Assembly: GCF_900103815.1 (NCBI RefSeq)
Contig: NZ_FNHZ01000003.1
Location: 124,001-188,000 of the forward strand
Source: Lachnospira pectinoschiza
Lineage (GTDB): Bacteria; Bacillota; Clostridia; Lachnospirales; Lachnospiraceae
Length of the DNA stretch: 64,000 nucleotides
Direction: 5' to 3'
Both the position numbers and the translations under genes were made by a program. This document shows, piece by piece, positions 34,487 to 43,451 of the stretch. Numbering within the stretch: the stretch's first letter is position 1; the number at the start of each line of letters is the position of its first letter. The notes beneath the pieces are model-generated. The model did no database searches, had not been told where the DNA came from, and saw only the letters and a list, made by a program, of their open reading frames with translations.

Positions 34487-34813
34487 TTAGCCCTTTAAAT
34501 CTCTTGACTGTCTGTCCATGTCTTCTACAACGATGTCATAAATTTCACCGTGAGTTCTGCAATATGCAAGAACATCCCATGGTTCGTTAGTGTGATAGTG
34601 AAGCTTAACTGTAGCCTTCTCGCCAAACTCATCTTCACCTGAATCACCAGCGATTACCATTGAATCGCCCTTAATATTCTCTAAAACATATTCTCTAATT
34701 TCATCTGTTAAATCATCAGCTAAATCGTCTGGATCTACTCCATCCTCTACGTACTGATCTAATAATAACTGTGTGTCATATCTAAACTCTATAGTCTGAT
34801 CTGGCATTCCCAT
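34487..34813 (-). CDS. Orphan domain resembling the C-terminus of FakA/YloV (DAK-fold)
   Basis: A 108-residue acidic protein. The segment DSMVIAGDSGEDE followed by TVKLHYHTNEPWDVLAYCRTHGEIYDIVVEDMDRQS has the same pattern as the end of FakA/YloV and related DegV-linked proteins (GDSLVVVGD, then VKIHVHTN.P..VLEYA...GEL..I.I.NM..Q). The kinase DAK2 domain is absent, so it cannot phosphorylate fatty acids by itself. It may be a regulatory fragment or a paralogue; function unknown. Two ATGs three codons apart are possible after AGGAGG. Confidence 0.65.
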   Translation of the reverse strand: MGMPDQTIEFRYDTQLLLDQYVEDGVDPDDLADDLTDEIREYVLENIKGDSMVIAGDSGEDEFGEKATVKLHYHTNEPWDVLAYCRTHGEIYDIVVEDMDRQSRDLKG

Positions 34814-34903
34814 AACCTATTATCCTCCTAGTTTTAAATTAACGTCTAATTAATTATAAGCCAGTTTTTAATATTTTTAAAGTCTTAGAAAATAATAAAA
34901 CTA

Positions 34904-34948
34904 TAAAAAATTGCGTCCAATTGATAATAGTTCTCAATTAGACGCAAT
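34904..34948 (-). terminator. Terminator after the phosphofructokinase gene
   Basis: ATTGCGTC and AATTGA pair with TCAATT and GACGCAAT (15 bp with one mismatch), followed on the minus strand by TTTTTTATAG. Confidence 0.85.
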
Positions 34949-35023
34949 CTGACTTTTTGTTTAATTAATTTCTTAGAAAATTTACCACTCTAGTTACTCA
35001 TATTCATGAGGCAAAACATTTTC

Positions 35024-36256
35024 CTACTGCTCAATTAAATGTGTAACATCAAGATATTCTGGCATGCCATCCTTAAAGCTAAGCTGAGGCTCGCCCTTAA
35101 TAAGTGGCTTAAGATAAGTTACCATCTCTTTAGTAAGGTCGTTACCTCTTTCATTAATCCACTCTCTTGGTACTGCCTTAACACCGTTGGCAATTTCGCA
35201 AACTGGATGTCCACCATAAACTGTTTCGTATGGTTCATCTGAAGTTCTTGTGATTGTAGCCATAAGGCCTGTTTCGCCCTTAGCTGCAAGGCCTGCTGCT
35301 GTTTCACCTAACTTAACTGATTCTTCAAGGTCAGTTAAAGATGCAAGGTGAGTTGCACATCTTTGTAAAATGTTTAATTCAACGGAACGTACCTTACAAC
35401 CCACTTCGTTAGCGATTAAGTGCTCAAGTGCCTTACCTGCACCACTAAGCTGTACATGTCCGAATTTATCTAACTTGCTTTCAGAAGCTGAGAAATAATT
35501 ACCATCCTTGTCTCTAATACCCTCTGAAATTGCAATAATTACATCATCCTGCTTTTCAAGTAATGCCTTGACATCCTCAACACATTCCTTAGGATCAAAA
35601 GCTGCCTCTGGAAGGTAGATAAGATGTGGGGCTACACTATATTCATTTCTTGCAAGAACTGAAGCTGCAGTTAACCAACCTGCATCACGTCCCATAATTT
35701 CTACGATTGTAACTGACTTAAGCTTGTAAATGTATGTATCATGAGCCATTTCAAGAATTGATGTAGCAACATACTTAGCTGCTGAACCAAAACCTGGTGT
35801 ATGGTCGATATGAACTAAATCGTTATCAATAGTCTTTGGAATACCAATAACTCTAACGTCACTGTTAATTGAAACAGCGTACTTAGATAATCTATCAACT
35901 GTATCCATTGAGTCATTTCCACCAATGTAGAAGAATGCATCAATGTCATGCTCCTTAAAGAATGCAAAAATCTTCTCATAAATTTCTGGCTTGTCCTCTG
36001 GTAGAGGCATCTTGTATCTACATGAACCAAGGTACATAGCAGGTGTAAGCTTTAACTTTTCAATAAAGTTATCACATCCGGCCATTTTTTCAGATAAATC
36101 AATAAATCTGTCCTCTAGAATTCCAGTAATTCCGTTAAGGGAGCCATAGATTTTTGAAAATGTAGCATTTTCCTTATTATACTTTAAAACGCCAGCTAAA
36201 CTTGCGTTAATTGCCACTGTAGGGCCACCTGATTGTGCTATTACAGCATTTCTCAT
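35024..36256 (-). CDS. pfp: 6-phosphofructokinase, pyrophosphate-dependent type
   Basis: A 410-residue phosphofructokinase. The N-terminus RNAVIAQSGGPTVAINASLAG and PKTIDNDLVHIDHTPGFGSAA are diagnostic. In this family an Asp in GGNDSMDT and a Lys in PKTIDND (where ATP enzymes have Gly) mark use of pyrophosphate as phosphate donor, so the enzyme is probably reversible and PPi-linked. GRDAGWL and EGIRDKDGNYF are also typical. I start at MRNAVIAQ, matching the family; an ATG four codons upstream lacks a spaced ribosome site. The EAL gene ends one base before this start, so the two are likely coupled. Confidence 0.9.
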   Translation of the reverse strand: MRNAVIAQSGGPTVAINASLAGVLKYNKENATFSKIYGSLNGITGILEDRFIDLSEKMAGCDNFIEKLKLTPAMYLGSCRYKMPLPEDKPEIYEKIFAFFKEHDIDAFFYIGGNDSMDTVDRLSKYAVSINSDVRVIGIPKTIDNDLVHIDHTPGFGSAAKYVATSILEMAHDTYIYKLKSVTIVEIMGRDAGWLTAASVLARNEYSVAPHLIYLPEAAFDPKECVEDVKALLEKQDDVIIAISEGIRDKDGNYFSASESKLDKFGHVQLSGAGKALEHLIANEVGCKVRSVELNILQRCATHLASLTDLEESVKLGETAAGLAAKGETGLMATITRTSDEPYETVYGGHPVCEIANGVKAVPREWINERGNDLTKEMVTYLKPLIKGEPQLSFKDGMPEYLDVTHLIEQ

Positions 36257-36257
36257 A

Positions 36258-38747
36258 TTATTCACCATTCCTATTACTCTTTATTTGAGCGATTTTTTGA
36301 TAGGCTTTTGAAACCATTCGCTCTGCCGTATCTTCTTCCAAGCAAGTAGTATATTCTATAATTGCATCGCTTGTAAATGATTTATTAGAAATCTTCTTAA
36401 TTTTGTGAATATCAGACAAAATTTTTTCTTTAAGTTCTAGAATCTCTTTTTCATCGTCATAATAAGTTGCCATTAAGAAATGATCCATCTCGAAACGACC
36501 AATAATGCTTGTTATACTTGAATTTTTCTTTAAAATATTGGCCACCTCTACAATTAATTCCTTAGAAAAATCATTACCGTAGTTTTTAATGATATATCTA
36601 AAATCCTTAATATCTATTAAAATCACAGCAAATTTCCTATTATTAAAGCAGAATTCATCCATGAAATTATTGACTTCCGTCATAAGGCCTCTTGTGTTGT
36701 AAAGACCAGAATAACTATCAATAAACAAATCCTCGTTGTAGTTGTGGTTGTTGACCTTCATTTCCTTTAAAAAGCCAATAACGCCCATACATTTTCCATT
36801 GTTATAGGTAGGAATTACGCTAAGCACAATGGTTTTTACATCATTATTAAAGGATAGATTTTCCACAATGCTTTGACTTGTACCCTCGGCAATTGCCTTC
36901 TCTTCCATCTTTCTTAGTAAAAATGATTCAATCCAATTTATTTCTTCATCGGACTTACCAATTATGTCCTCCTTGGATTTAAAATTGCCAAATTCAAGAA
37001 AAGCCTTGGTGACATCCTTATATCTAAGATTTGTATCCTTTAAATAGCTAATTGCATTTTCCCTAATAGTTCCAAAGGAAATGTAGGTTCTATCATTATT
37101 TAGAGGATTGTCATCCCTAGTATTAAAAGGAGCGTAATTAAGTTCTAGATTACTAGCATTTCTAAGGGTTGCAACCACCTTATTGTTGCCAATATAGGTA
37201 CACTCCATAATCTTCCAAACGTAGGTGTTGCCTTCTTTAATTCGCAAATATTCTGCAATAATATGTTCTTCCGATCTCTCGATTCTTTTACGCAAGGTAG
37301 ACATTTCAAAGAAACGGAGGTATTTTGGCACATCGTCATAGAATACATTTTCCTTAATATAAAGGTCCATATTGCTGAAAACGTTACCGCCATCGTAGTT
37401 AAACTTATTCTGGTCGTTAACATACACTTCTGTATCCGTCATGTTACTAAGGTCAAATAAATCCACTCGGTCGTACTTATTAAGCAGAGAGTCCATATAT
37501 CTATCCTTAGTAATCTTCTTTAAATACTCATCATCATCAATCATGCTAATAAGGACACAGGCATAGGCCTTAGTATCCTCGTACTGGGAGAGCTTGTAAA
37601 CTCTAGCAATACAGAGCTTATCATCAATAATAAAATTACCTGAAGCATAGTCGCCATTAAGGCTATCTGCCAAATTGCAGATTTCCATAACCTTCTTATA
37701 ATAGGAGCTATCCTTATCCTTAATAATACTATCAAGAATAGCCATATTTCCTATACCTAGCTTAATTAGCTGCTTTTCAAAGGTCTCGTTATAGAAAATG
37801 AATTTAATTCTTTCATCTTTTATTTCCGCAATTGTAATTGGAAGCTGTGTCTTAAAGCCTAAATCATCAATTTCGTCATTGCTATTTCCCATAATAGGAG
37901 CGGAACTTAGGATATTTACAGAACACATCTCATCGTAGTAATTTGCCTGCATAGCCGTTTCACAGCCATAATCATAATTCTCTACAAAGGCGCAGGTATC
38001 ATTAAAATTCATAGGCTTACTAAATAAGTAACCTTGAATCTTCTCACAGCCAATATTTCTTAAAAACTCGTACTGGTCGTAAGTTTCAACCCCTTCCGCA
38101 AGGGTTCTAATTCCTATCTTTTTTGCCATATCTACAATGGCAATCACAATCTTTTTAGCCTTTAAATCGTTACTAAAGAGGAACTTCATATCGATTTTCA
38201 GTTCATCAAATTCAAAGTCCTTTAAAACGTTAAAAGAAGAGTACTCACTTCCAAAATCATCCATCCAAATGCTATAGCCAAGATTATGCAATTTCGCCAA
38301 TTCTCCTCGCATATAATCCGGGTCTTTTCCTATTATACTTTCAGTGATTTCTAGATTAAGCATATTTCTTGGCACATTGTGCTTTCTAATGCTATTTTCA
38401 ATTACCTCTGCCACCTCATGGCCGTAGAAGTCCTGTCTTGAAAGGTTTAAGGAAAATGGAATCGCATTCCCTTTTCTTTCCTTATGCCTTACAAAATCTC
38501 TACACACACTCTCAAGCATATAAAAGTCTAACTTGTAAATAAGCCCCTCTGCTTCAAGGGCAGGCACAAAAATAGCAGGTGAAATCATACCCATTTCTGG
38601 ATCAATCCACCTTGCTAGTGCTTCAAAACCGCACAGTTTACCTGTTACTGACCTAATTACAGGCTGGTAAAATGGTACAATATAGGCCTTTTCAATGGCT
38701 AAATCAATATTTTTTACAACATAATCTCTTAATTCGTCATTAGTCAT
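36258..38747 (-). CDS. EAL - PAS-like - degenerate GGDEF protein, probable c-di-GMP phosphodiesterase
   Basis: An 829-residue cytoplasmic protein with reversed domain order. EAL (about 15-255) keeps FEALARWID, LNLEITESI, MDDFGSEYSSF, the Lys in DELKIDMKFL, GVET and QGYLFSKPM, so it should hydrolyse c-di-GMP. The middle (about 280-640) looks like one or two PAS-like sensors. The C-terminal GGDEF domain (about 670-820) has DIKDFRYIIKNYG but reads FEMDHF at the signature, so it is probably inactive. ATG at 38747 is chosen because AGGGGA precedes it; a GTG four codons earlier is weaker. The downstream PFK starts one base after its stop. Confidence 0.88.
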   Translation of the reverse strand: MTNDELRDYVVKNIDLAIEKAYIVPFYQPVIRSVTGKLCGFEALARWIDPEMGMISPAIFVPALEAEGLIYKLDFYMLESVCRDFVRHKERKGNAIPFSLNLSRQDFYGHEVAEVIENSIRKHNVPRNMLNLEITESIIGKDPDYMRGELAKLHNLGYSIWMDDFGSEYSSFNVLKDFEFDELKIDMKFLFSNDLKAKKIVIAIVDMAKKIGIRTLAEGVETYDQYEFLRNIGCEKIQGYLFSKPMNFNDTCAFVENYDYGCETAMQANYYDEMCSVNILSSAPIMGNSNDEIDDLGFKTQLPITIAEIKDERIKFIFYNETFEKQLIKLGIGNMAILDSIIKDKDSSYYKKVMEICNLADSLNGDYASGNFIIDDKLCIARVYKLSQYEDTKAYACVLISMIDDDEYLKKITKDRYMDSLLNKYDRVDLFDLSNMTDTEVYVNDQNKFNYDGGNVFSNMDLYIKENVFYDDVPKYLRFFEMSTLRKRIERSEEHIIAEYLRIKEGNTYVWKIMECTYIGNNKVVATLRNASNLELNYAPFNTRDDNPLNNDRTYISFGTIRENAISYLKDTNLRYKDVTKAFLEFGNFKSKEDIIGKSDEEINWIESFLLRKMEEKAIAEGTSQSIVENLSFNNDVKTIVLSVIPTYNNGKCMGVIGFLKEMKVNNHNYNEDLFIDSYSGLYNTRGLMTEVNNFMDEFCFNNRKFAVILIDIKDFRYIIKNYGNDFSKELIVEVANILKKNSSITSIIGRFEMDHFLMATYYDDEKEILELKEKILSDIHKIKKISNKSFTSDAIIEYTTCLEEDTAERMVSKAYQKIAQIKSNRNGE

Positions 38748-38938
38748 AGTTCCCCTCACAGCTAATCGAAGATATTATTTTTTCTCATTCACACTAAAAG
38801 AAGCTAAAATAAGCTCCATATCTGTCTAAATTATACCATTCCATTAAGTTATTATCAATATTATAAGAATATCCACTTTATTTAATAAGGTATTAAGAAA
38901 ATATTAATTTTTATATTTATTATTGTAAGACTTTTTGT

Positions 38939-38944
38939 TATAAT
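38939..38944 (+). promoter_or_regulatory. Possible -10 box for the purine permease gene
   Basis: TATAAT lies 99 bp before the permease ATG. The matching -35 region (TTTATT at 17 bp) is weak. No purine-riboswitch core was found in the leader. Confidence 0.4.
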
Positions 38945-39037
38945 TTAGATGTTCGTTTATTTACTTTAAATATTTTTATATTTATTAGTAAATATCGCGC
39001 AAAATACATTTATAAAAAAAGAAAGAGAGAGAACAAA

Positions 39038-40411
39038 ATGCTTGAAAAAACATTTAAACTCAAAGAACACGGCACTAATGTAAAAACCGAAGTAATTGCC
39101 GGTATTACTACATTCCTTGCCATGGCTTACATCCTAGCTGTAAATCCTAACATCTTAGGTACAGTTATGAACCAGGATGGTGTATTCATCGCAACATGTT
39201 TAGCATCTGCTGTTGCTACATTTGTTATGGGTCTTTGGGCTAATTACCCAATCGTACTTTCTGCTGGTTTAGGCCTTAATGCTTATTTTGCTTACACAGT
39301 TTGCTTAACAGAATTATCAGATATGGGAGCTAACGCTTTCACAGTTGCATTAACAGCAGTTTTCGTTGAAGGTGTAATCTTCATCGTTATTTCTGCCTTT
39401 AAGGTTAGAGAACAGATTATCAACGGTATTCCTCAGAACGTTAAGTATGGTATCACTGCTGGTATCGGTTTATTCATCGCCTTCATCGGTCTTAAGGGTG
39501 CTAACGTAACAGTTGCTAGCGATTCAACTCTTGTAGATCTTGGTGATTTCTCAAGACCAGACGTAGTTTTATGTATGATTGGTTTACTTATCATCGTAGT
39601 TTTAAGTCACTACCATGTTAAGGGTTCAGTACTTATTGGTATTATTACAACTTGGATTCTTGGTATCATTGCTGAGAAGATTGGTTGGTATGTAGTTGAC
39701 GTAGAAGCTGGTGTTTACTCACTTATTCCTAGCGGCGTTGTTAGCGTTTCAAGCTTCAGCGGTCTTAAGGAAACAGCCTTCCACTTTAACTTTGCTTGGG
39801 CTGGTGAGCACCTCATTCAGTTCATCGCTATTCTTTTCAGTTTCTTATTTGTTGACCTCTTCGATACAGTTGGTACTGTAGTAGGTGTTGCAGATAAGGC
39901 TAAGTTACTTAGAGAAGATGGTACTCTTCCAAGAGTAGGTAGAGTATTTATGGCTGATGCTGTTGGTACAGTACTTGGTTCATGTCTTGGTACATCAACA
40001 GTTACATCATTCGTAGAATCTTCAGCTGGTGTTGCTGAAGGTGGTAAGACAGGTCTTACAGCTTGCGTTTCAGGTTTATTATTCATCGTAGCTTTATTAT
40101 TTAGCCCTGTATTCCTTGCTATTCCTTCATTTGCTACATCTCCAGCACTTATCTATGTTGGTATGCTTATGCTTACATCAATCACAAAGATTAACTTTGA
40201 GGCTGATGCAGCTGATGCTATTGGTGCTTACCTTGCAGTTCTTATCATGCCTTTAACATACTCAATCTCAAACGGTATCATGTTTGCCGTTGTTTCTTGG
40301 GTAATCGTAAAGGTTTGCACAAAGAAGGCTAAGGACGTTAGCCCAGTTATGTGGGTTGTATTCGTATTATTCGCACTTAGAATTGCATCTTTAGTTACTA
40401 ACTTTAGCTAA
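39038..40411 (+). CDS. AzgA-type NCS2 purine permease
   Basis: A 457-residue membrane protein with about 12-14 helices that imports adenine, guanine or hypoxanthine with protons. It matches the AzgA/PbuG group in TEVIAGITTFLAMAYILAVNPNIL, GLGLNAYFAYTV, LFVDLFDTVGTVVGVA, FMADAVGTVLGSCLGTSTVTSF and ESSAGVAEGGKTGLTA. The convergent neighbour is adenine deaminase, which fits purine salvage. Codon use is noticeably cleaner than in neighbours, suggesting high expression. GAAAGAGAGAG before the ATG is a modest ribosome site. Confidence 0.93.
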   Translation: MLEKTFKLKEHGTNVKTEVIAGITTFLAMAYILAVNPNILGTVMNQDGVFIATCLASAVATFVMGLWANYPIVLSAGLGLNAYFAYTVCLTELSDMGANAFTVALTAVFVEGVIFIVISAFKVREQIINGIPQNVKYGITAGIGLFIAFIGLKGANVTVASDSTLVDLGDFSRPDVVLCMIGLLIIVVLSHYHVKGSVLIGIITTWILGIIAEKIGWYVVDVEAGVYSLIPSGVVSVSSFSGLKETAFHFNFAWAGEHLIQFIAILFSFLFVDLFDTVGTVVGVADKAKLLREDGTLPRVGRVFMADAVGTVLGSCLGTSTVTSFVESSAGVAEGGKTGLTACVSGLLFIVALLFSPVFLAIPSFATSPALIYVGMLMLTSITKINFEADAADAIGAYLAVLIMPLTYSISNGIMFAVVSWVIVKVCTKKAKDVSPVMWVVFVLFALRIASLVTNFS

Positions 40412-40439
40412 TTAAGGTTTGAATATTCTTTTAGGGTTT

Positions 40440-40561
40440 GAACGCAGTGTAAGCAATCCCCCGCTTCAAAAGCGTAAGCTTTAAGCGGGGGTATAAAGCT
40501 TACTAGTGTCAGAAGGGGTTAAAGCCCCTTCTGACAGGTGGCACAAAGTGCCACTGCGTTC
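40440..40561. other. Cloverleaf-like inverted-repeat element
   Basis: An outer perfect 10-bp stem (GAACGCAGTG at 40440-40449 with CACTGCGTTC at 40552-40561) encloses three hairpins: a nested arm of GTAAGC/GCTTAC (40449-40454, 40498-40503) and CCCCCGCTT/AAGCGGGGG (40458-40466, 40483-40491); a perfect 11-bp stem GTCAGAAGGGG/CCCCTTCTGAC (40508-40518, 40525-40535); and GGCAC/GTGCC (40540-40544, 40548-40552). A further hairpin AAAGCGGA/TCCGCTTT follows (about 40575-40599). It is not a tRNA and has no similarity I recognise. It lies between convergent genes. Confidence 0.85.
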
Positions 40562-40620
40562 ATGAGGAAGTAGCAAAGCGGATTCCGAATGTCCGCTTTA
40601 CTATTGACGTATAAAGAAAA

Positions 40621-40653
40621 GCCAGTAGATTAATTTCTACTGGCTTCTTTTTT
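40621..40653 (+). terminator. Terminator between the purine permease and adenine deaminase genes
   Basis: GCCAGTAGA and TCTACTGGC form a 9-bp stem with a 6-base loop, followed by TTCTTTTTT. It serves the plus strand; the A-rich left flank (AAAGAAAA) would let it work on the minus strand too. Confidence 0.85.
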
Positions 40654-40704
40654 ATATTAATTTTTATAGCAAGGTCAAGTTCTAAGCTCTAGCTTTCTAA
40701 TCTT

Positions 40705-42435
40705 CTAGGCCTCAAGACTTGTAAATTTAAATTCATTTACATCAAAAAGTCCCATATCAGTAATCTTAAGTTCTGGAATTACTGGAAGTGCCATAAAGCA
40801 AAGCACCATAAATGGGTCCTTGTCCTTATCCACCTTTAAAACCTCATGGGCAAATTTATGAGCGGCAGCTAGCTTCTCATTAAAAGTCTCTGCATTTTCA
40901 GTACTCATAATTCCTGCCACTGTAAGCGGAATAGCGTGTTTTACTTCATCCTTGTGAACAATAGCTATACCACCCGTCATCTTTATAACCTCATTAACTG
41001 CCATAGCAATTTGAGCATTTGAAGTGCCTACAGCAATAATGTTGTGGGAATCGTGAGCCACAGATAGGGCAATTGCACCCTCTTTAATTCCAAATTCCTT
41101 TAAAAATGCAACTCCAACATTTCCTGTACCATGATGCCTCTCAACTACTGCTATCTTTACAATATCCTTATCCTTATTATAGACAAAATCGCCCTTATCA
41201 TCTAATTCAATCTCTTCAACTCCAGCCTTAGTTAAAACCCCATCTGGGCAGATATTCATAGTTTTAACCCTATTAGACTTTAACTCTAATTTAAGTTTAA
41301 CCTCACTAAAATCTTTAACATTAACTGAAGAAGAAACCTTTGTAACATCTACTCTTTTAACTGGAAGTAAGTATTTGCCCTCTTTAGCACAAAGCTTACC
41401 ATCAATAAAAGTCATTACTGCCTTTAAGTCCTCAAGATTATTAAAGACCACAAGATTAGCCTTCTTTCCCGGCGCAATTCCACCAATTTCCTTAATGCCA
41501 TAACACTCAGCTGCATTAAGTGTTGCCATTCTAATAGCATGAATTGGCTTAATTCCAGCCTTTATACATCTTCTAACTAAGTCATCAACATGGCCCTCCT
41601 CAAAGATAGTATGAATCTGTCTATCATCTGAGCAGAGAAGACATCTCTTATAATTTTCTTCATTGACCCCTGGAAGTAGATTTTCTAAATCATGACAAGC
41701 TGAGCCATGACGAAGCAAAATATACATGCCACGAGAAAGCTTATTATCCATGTCCTCTATTGTGCTGCACTCGTGATCTGTTGAGATGCCCGCTGCAATA
41801 TAGGCATTAAGCTCATTTCCAGCAACATCTGGGGCATGGCCATCAATAACCCTGCCGGATTCAAGGGCTGCCGCTAACTTTGCCACACATTCCTCATCAT
41901 TATTAATAACGCCTACGCTGTTCATAAACTCAGCTAGGCCGTGAACTTTCCTTGTTTTGAAAATATTTTCAATATCCTTTGCACTTACAACTGCCCCGGA
42001 ATTCTCAAAAGGTGTGCTTGGTACACAGCTTGGCACCATCACTCTAATATCAAGGGCTGTGCTTGCTGCTGCCTCAATCATGTAATCAAGGCCATCAATT
42101 CCACACACGTTAGTAATCTCGTGGGGATCAGTTATAACTGTTGTTGTTCCAAGAGGTACAACTAGTCTTGAAAATTCCTCTGGTGTCATATAGGAAGACT
42201 CAATATGAATATGACCATCAATAAAGCCGGGAGATACATAAGCTCCCTCTACATCAATCTCTTCCTTACCCTTATAATTTCCAATACCAGCTATATAGTC
42301 ATGGGAAATTGCAATATCGCCTTCAATTATCTTGCCCTGATAGACATCAATAATCTTGCCGTTCTTAATTACCAAATCAGCTTCTTGTCTTGCTGCTGCC
42401 ACATCAATAAGTTTATGTAGTTTTGATTTGTCCAT
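40705..42435 (-). CDS. ade: Adenine deaminase
   Basis: Ade converts adenine to hypoxanthine and ammonia. The 576-residue amidohydrolase has SPGFIDGHIHIESSYMTPEEF with the metal His pair, GTTTVITDPHEITNVCG, DGHAPDVAG, STDHECSTIED, and the C-terminal adenine deaminase domain with VERHHGTGNVGVAFLKEFG, SVAHDSHNIIAVG and TGGIAIVH. The start MDKSKLHKL follows GGAGGAACTA; a TTG four codons earlier is rejected. Its ATG overlaps the TatD stop by one base (TAATG), so it is translationally coupled to that gene. It converges on the purine permease gene. Confidence 0.95.
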   Translation of the reverse strand: MDKSKLHKLIDVAAARQEADLVIKNGKIIDVYQGKIIEGDIAISHDYIAGIGNYKGKEEIDVEGAYVSPGFIDGHIHIESSYMTPEEFSRLVVPLGTTTVITDPHEITNVCGIDGLDYMIEAAASTALDIRVMVPSCVPSTPFENSGAVVSAKDIENIFKTRKVHGLAEFMNSVGVINNDEECVAKLAAALESGRVIDGHAPDVAGNELNAYIAAGISTDHECSTIEDMDNKLSRGMYILLRHGSACHDLENLLPGVNEENYKRCLLCSDDRQIHTIFEEGHVDDLVRRCIKAGIKPIHAIRMATLNAAECYGIKEIGGIAPGKKANLVVFNNLEDLKAVMTFIDGKLCAKEGKYLLPVKRVDVTKVSSSVNVKDFSEVKLKLELKSNRVKTMNICPDGVLTKAGVEEIELDDKGDFVYNKDKDIVKIAVVERHHGTGNVGVAFLKEFGIKEGAIALSVAHDSHNIIAVGTSNAQIAMAVNEVIKMTGGIAIVHKDEVKHAIPLTVAGIMSTENAETFNEKLAAAHKFAHEVLKVDKDKDPFMVLCFMALPVIPELKITDMGLFDVNEFKFTSLEA

Positions 42436-43232
42436 TAGTTCCTCCAAAAGAGTTTTTTTGCATTCTGGTTTGTTATATCTATAATTTCCTGCGCTGATAC
42501 TTCCTTTAATTCAGCAATTTTTTCAGCTACATACTGAATATTTCTACTATCGTTTCTGCTACCTCTGTGAGGTTCCGGTGCCATATATGGACTATCTGTT
42601 TCAAGGACTAATCTATCAAGAGGGATGACCTTTACGGCCTCCTTTAATTTCTTAGCATTCTTAAAGGTTACAACTCCTCCTACTCCAATGTAAAAACCAA
42701 GATCTAGGAAATCTAGGGCTGCTTCCTTTGAATAAGAATAACAATGAATTATTCCGCCATTTTTATAAACATGCTCACCGCTTGTATCTAGTGTATCTCT
42801 TAAAATGTCTAGTGTATCCTTACATGCATCTCTTGAGTGAATAATTATTGGCTTATTAAGGTCTGAGGCCAAAATAAGCTGTCTTTTAAAGGCTTCCTTT
42901 TGAAGCTCTCTATCTGGTTCATCATAGTGATAATCAAGTCCGATTTCTCCAATTGCCACTACCTTCTCATTAGTCTTTACTTGATTTGTAAGCCATTCAA
43001 TAACCTCATCATCAAGACTTTCTATATCTTCAGGATGCAAGCCAATGGCTGCATAAATCTGATCATACTTATTAGCTAATTCTACAGAGTCCTTACAACC
43101 CTTAAAACTAGCCCCAACATTTACAATTGATTCTATTATACCATTCTCACCAATCATTTCATCAATAAGAATTTCTCTGTCCTCATCATAACACTCATCA
43201 TCAAAGTGAGCATGTGTTTCAAATATCTTCAT
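42435..43232 (-). CDS. tatD: TatD family metal-dependent DNase
   Basis: A 265-residue metal-dependent hydrolase of the TatD group, implicated in DNA repair and DNA turnover. The TIM barrel has ETHAHFDDECYD with two metal His, AAIGLHPEDI, AIGEIGLDYHYD, KPIIIHSRDA, GIIHCYSYSKEAA, LVLETDSPYMAPEPHRGSRN, all typical. It is the first gene of the pair with ade. The gap upstream (43233-43451) is a divergent promoter region shared with the histidine kinase operon. Confidence 0.93.
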   Translation of the reverse strand: MKIFETHAHFDDECYDEDREILIDEMIGENGIIESIVNVGASFKGCKDSVELANKYDQIYAAIGLHPEDIESLDDEVIEWLTNQVKTNEKVVAIGEIGLDYHYDEPDRELQKEAFKRQLILASDLNKPIIIHSRDACKDTLDILRDTLDTSGEHVYKNGGIIHCYSYSKEAALDFLDLGFYIGVGGVVTFKNAKKLKEAVKVIPLDRLVLETDSPYMAPEPHRGSRNDSRNIQYVAEKIAELKEVSAQEIIDITNQNAKKLFWRN

Positions 43233-43451
43233 ATACTTCCTCGTTTTATCTTTCTATATCTTCTAACAATAGTTATTTACAAATCTTTGTCTTATAAATT
43301 GCTTTATTATACACTTTATTAAATAATAAATCTAGCCTATAAGATTGAATTTTTGTTTAAGAAAGTCCAACAATTATTTAAATTAACAGACAACTGTGAT
43401 ATAATAACTTTAGTTTGTATGGTAATTGAATAGATTTTGGAGACATAACTT

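Noticed and set aside
38748-39037. Purine riboswitch before the AzgA-type permease
   Set aside because: No conserved purine aptamer core is visible; the 290-bp region is AT-rich with only a weak promoter.
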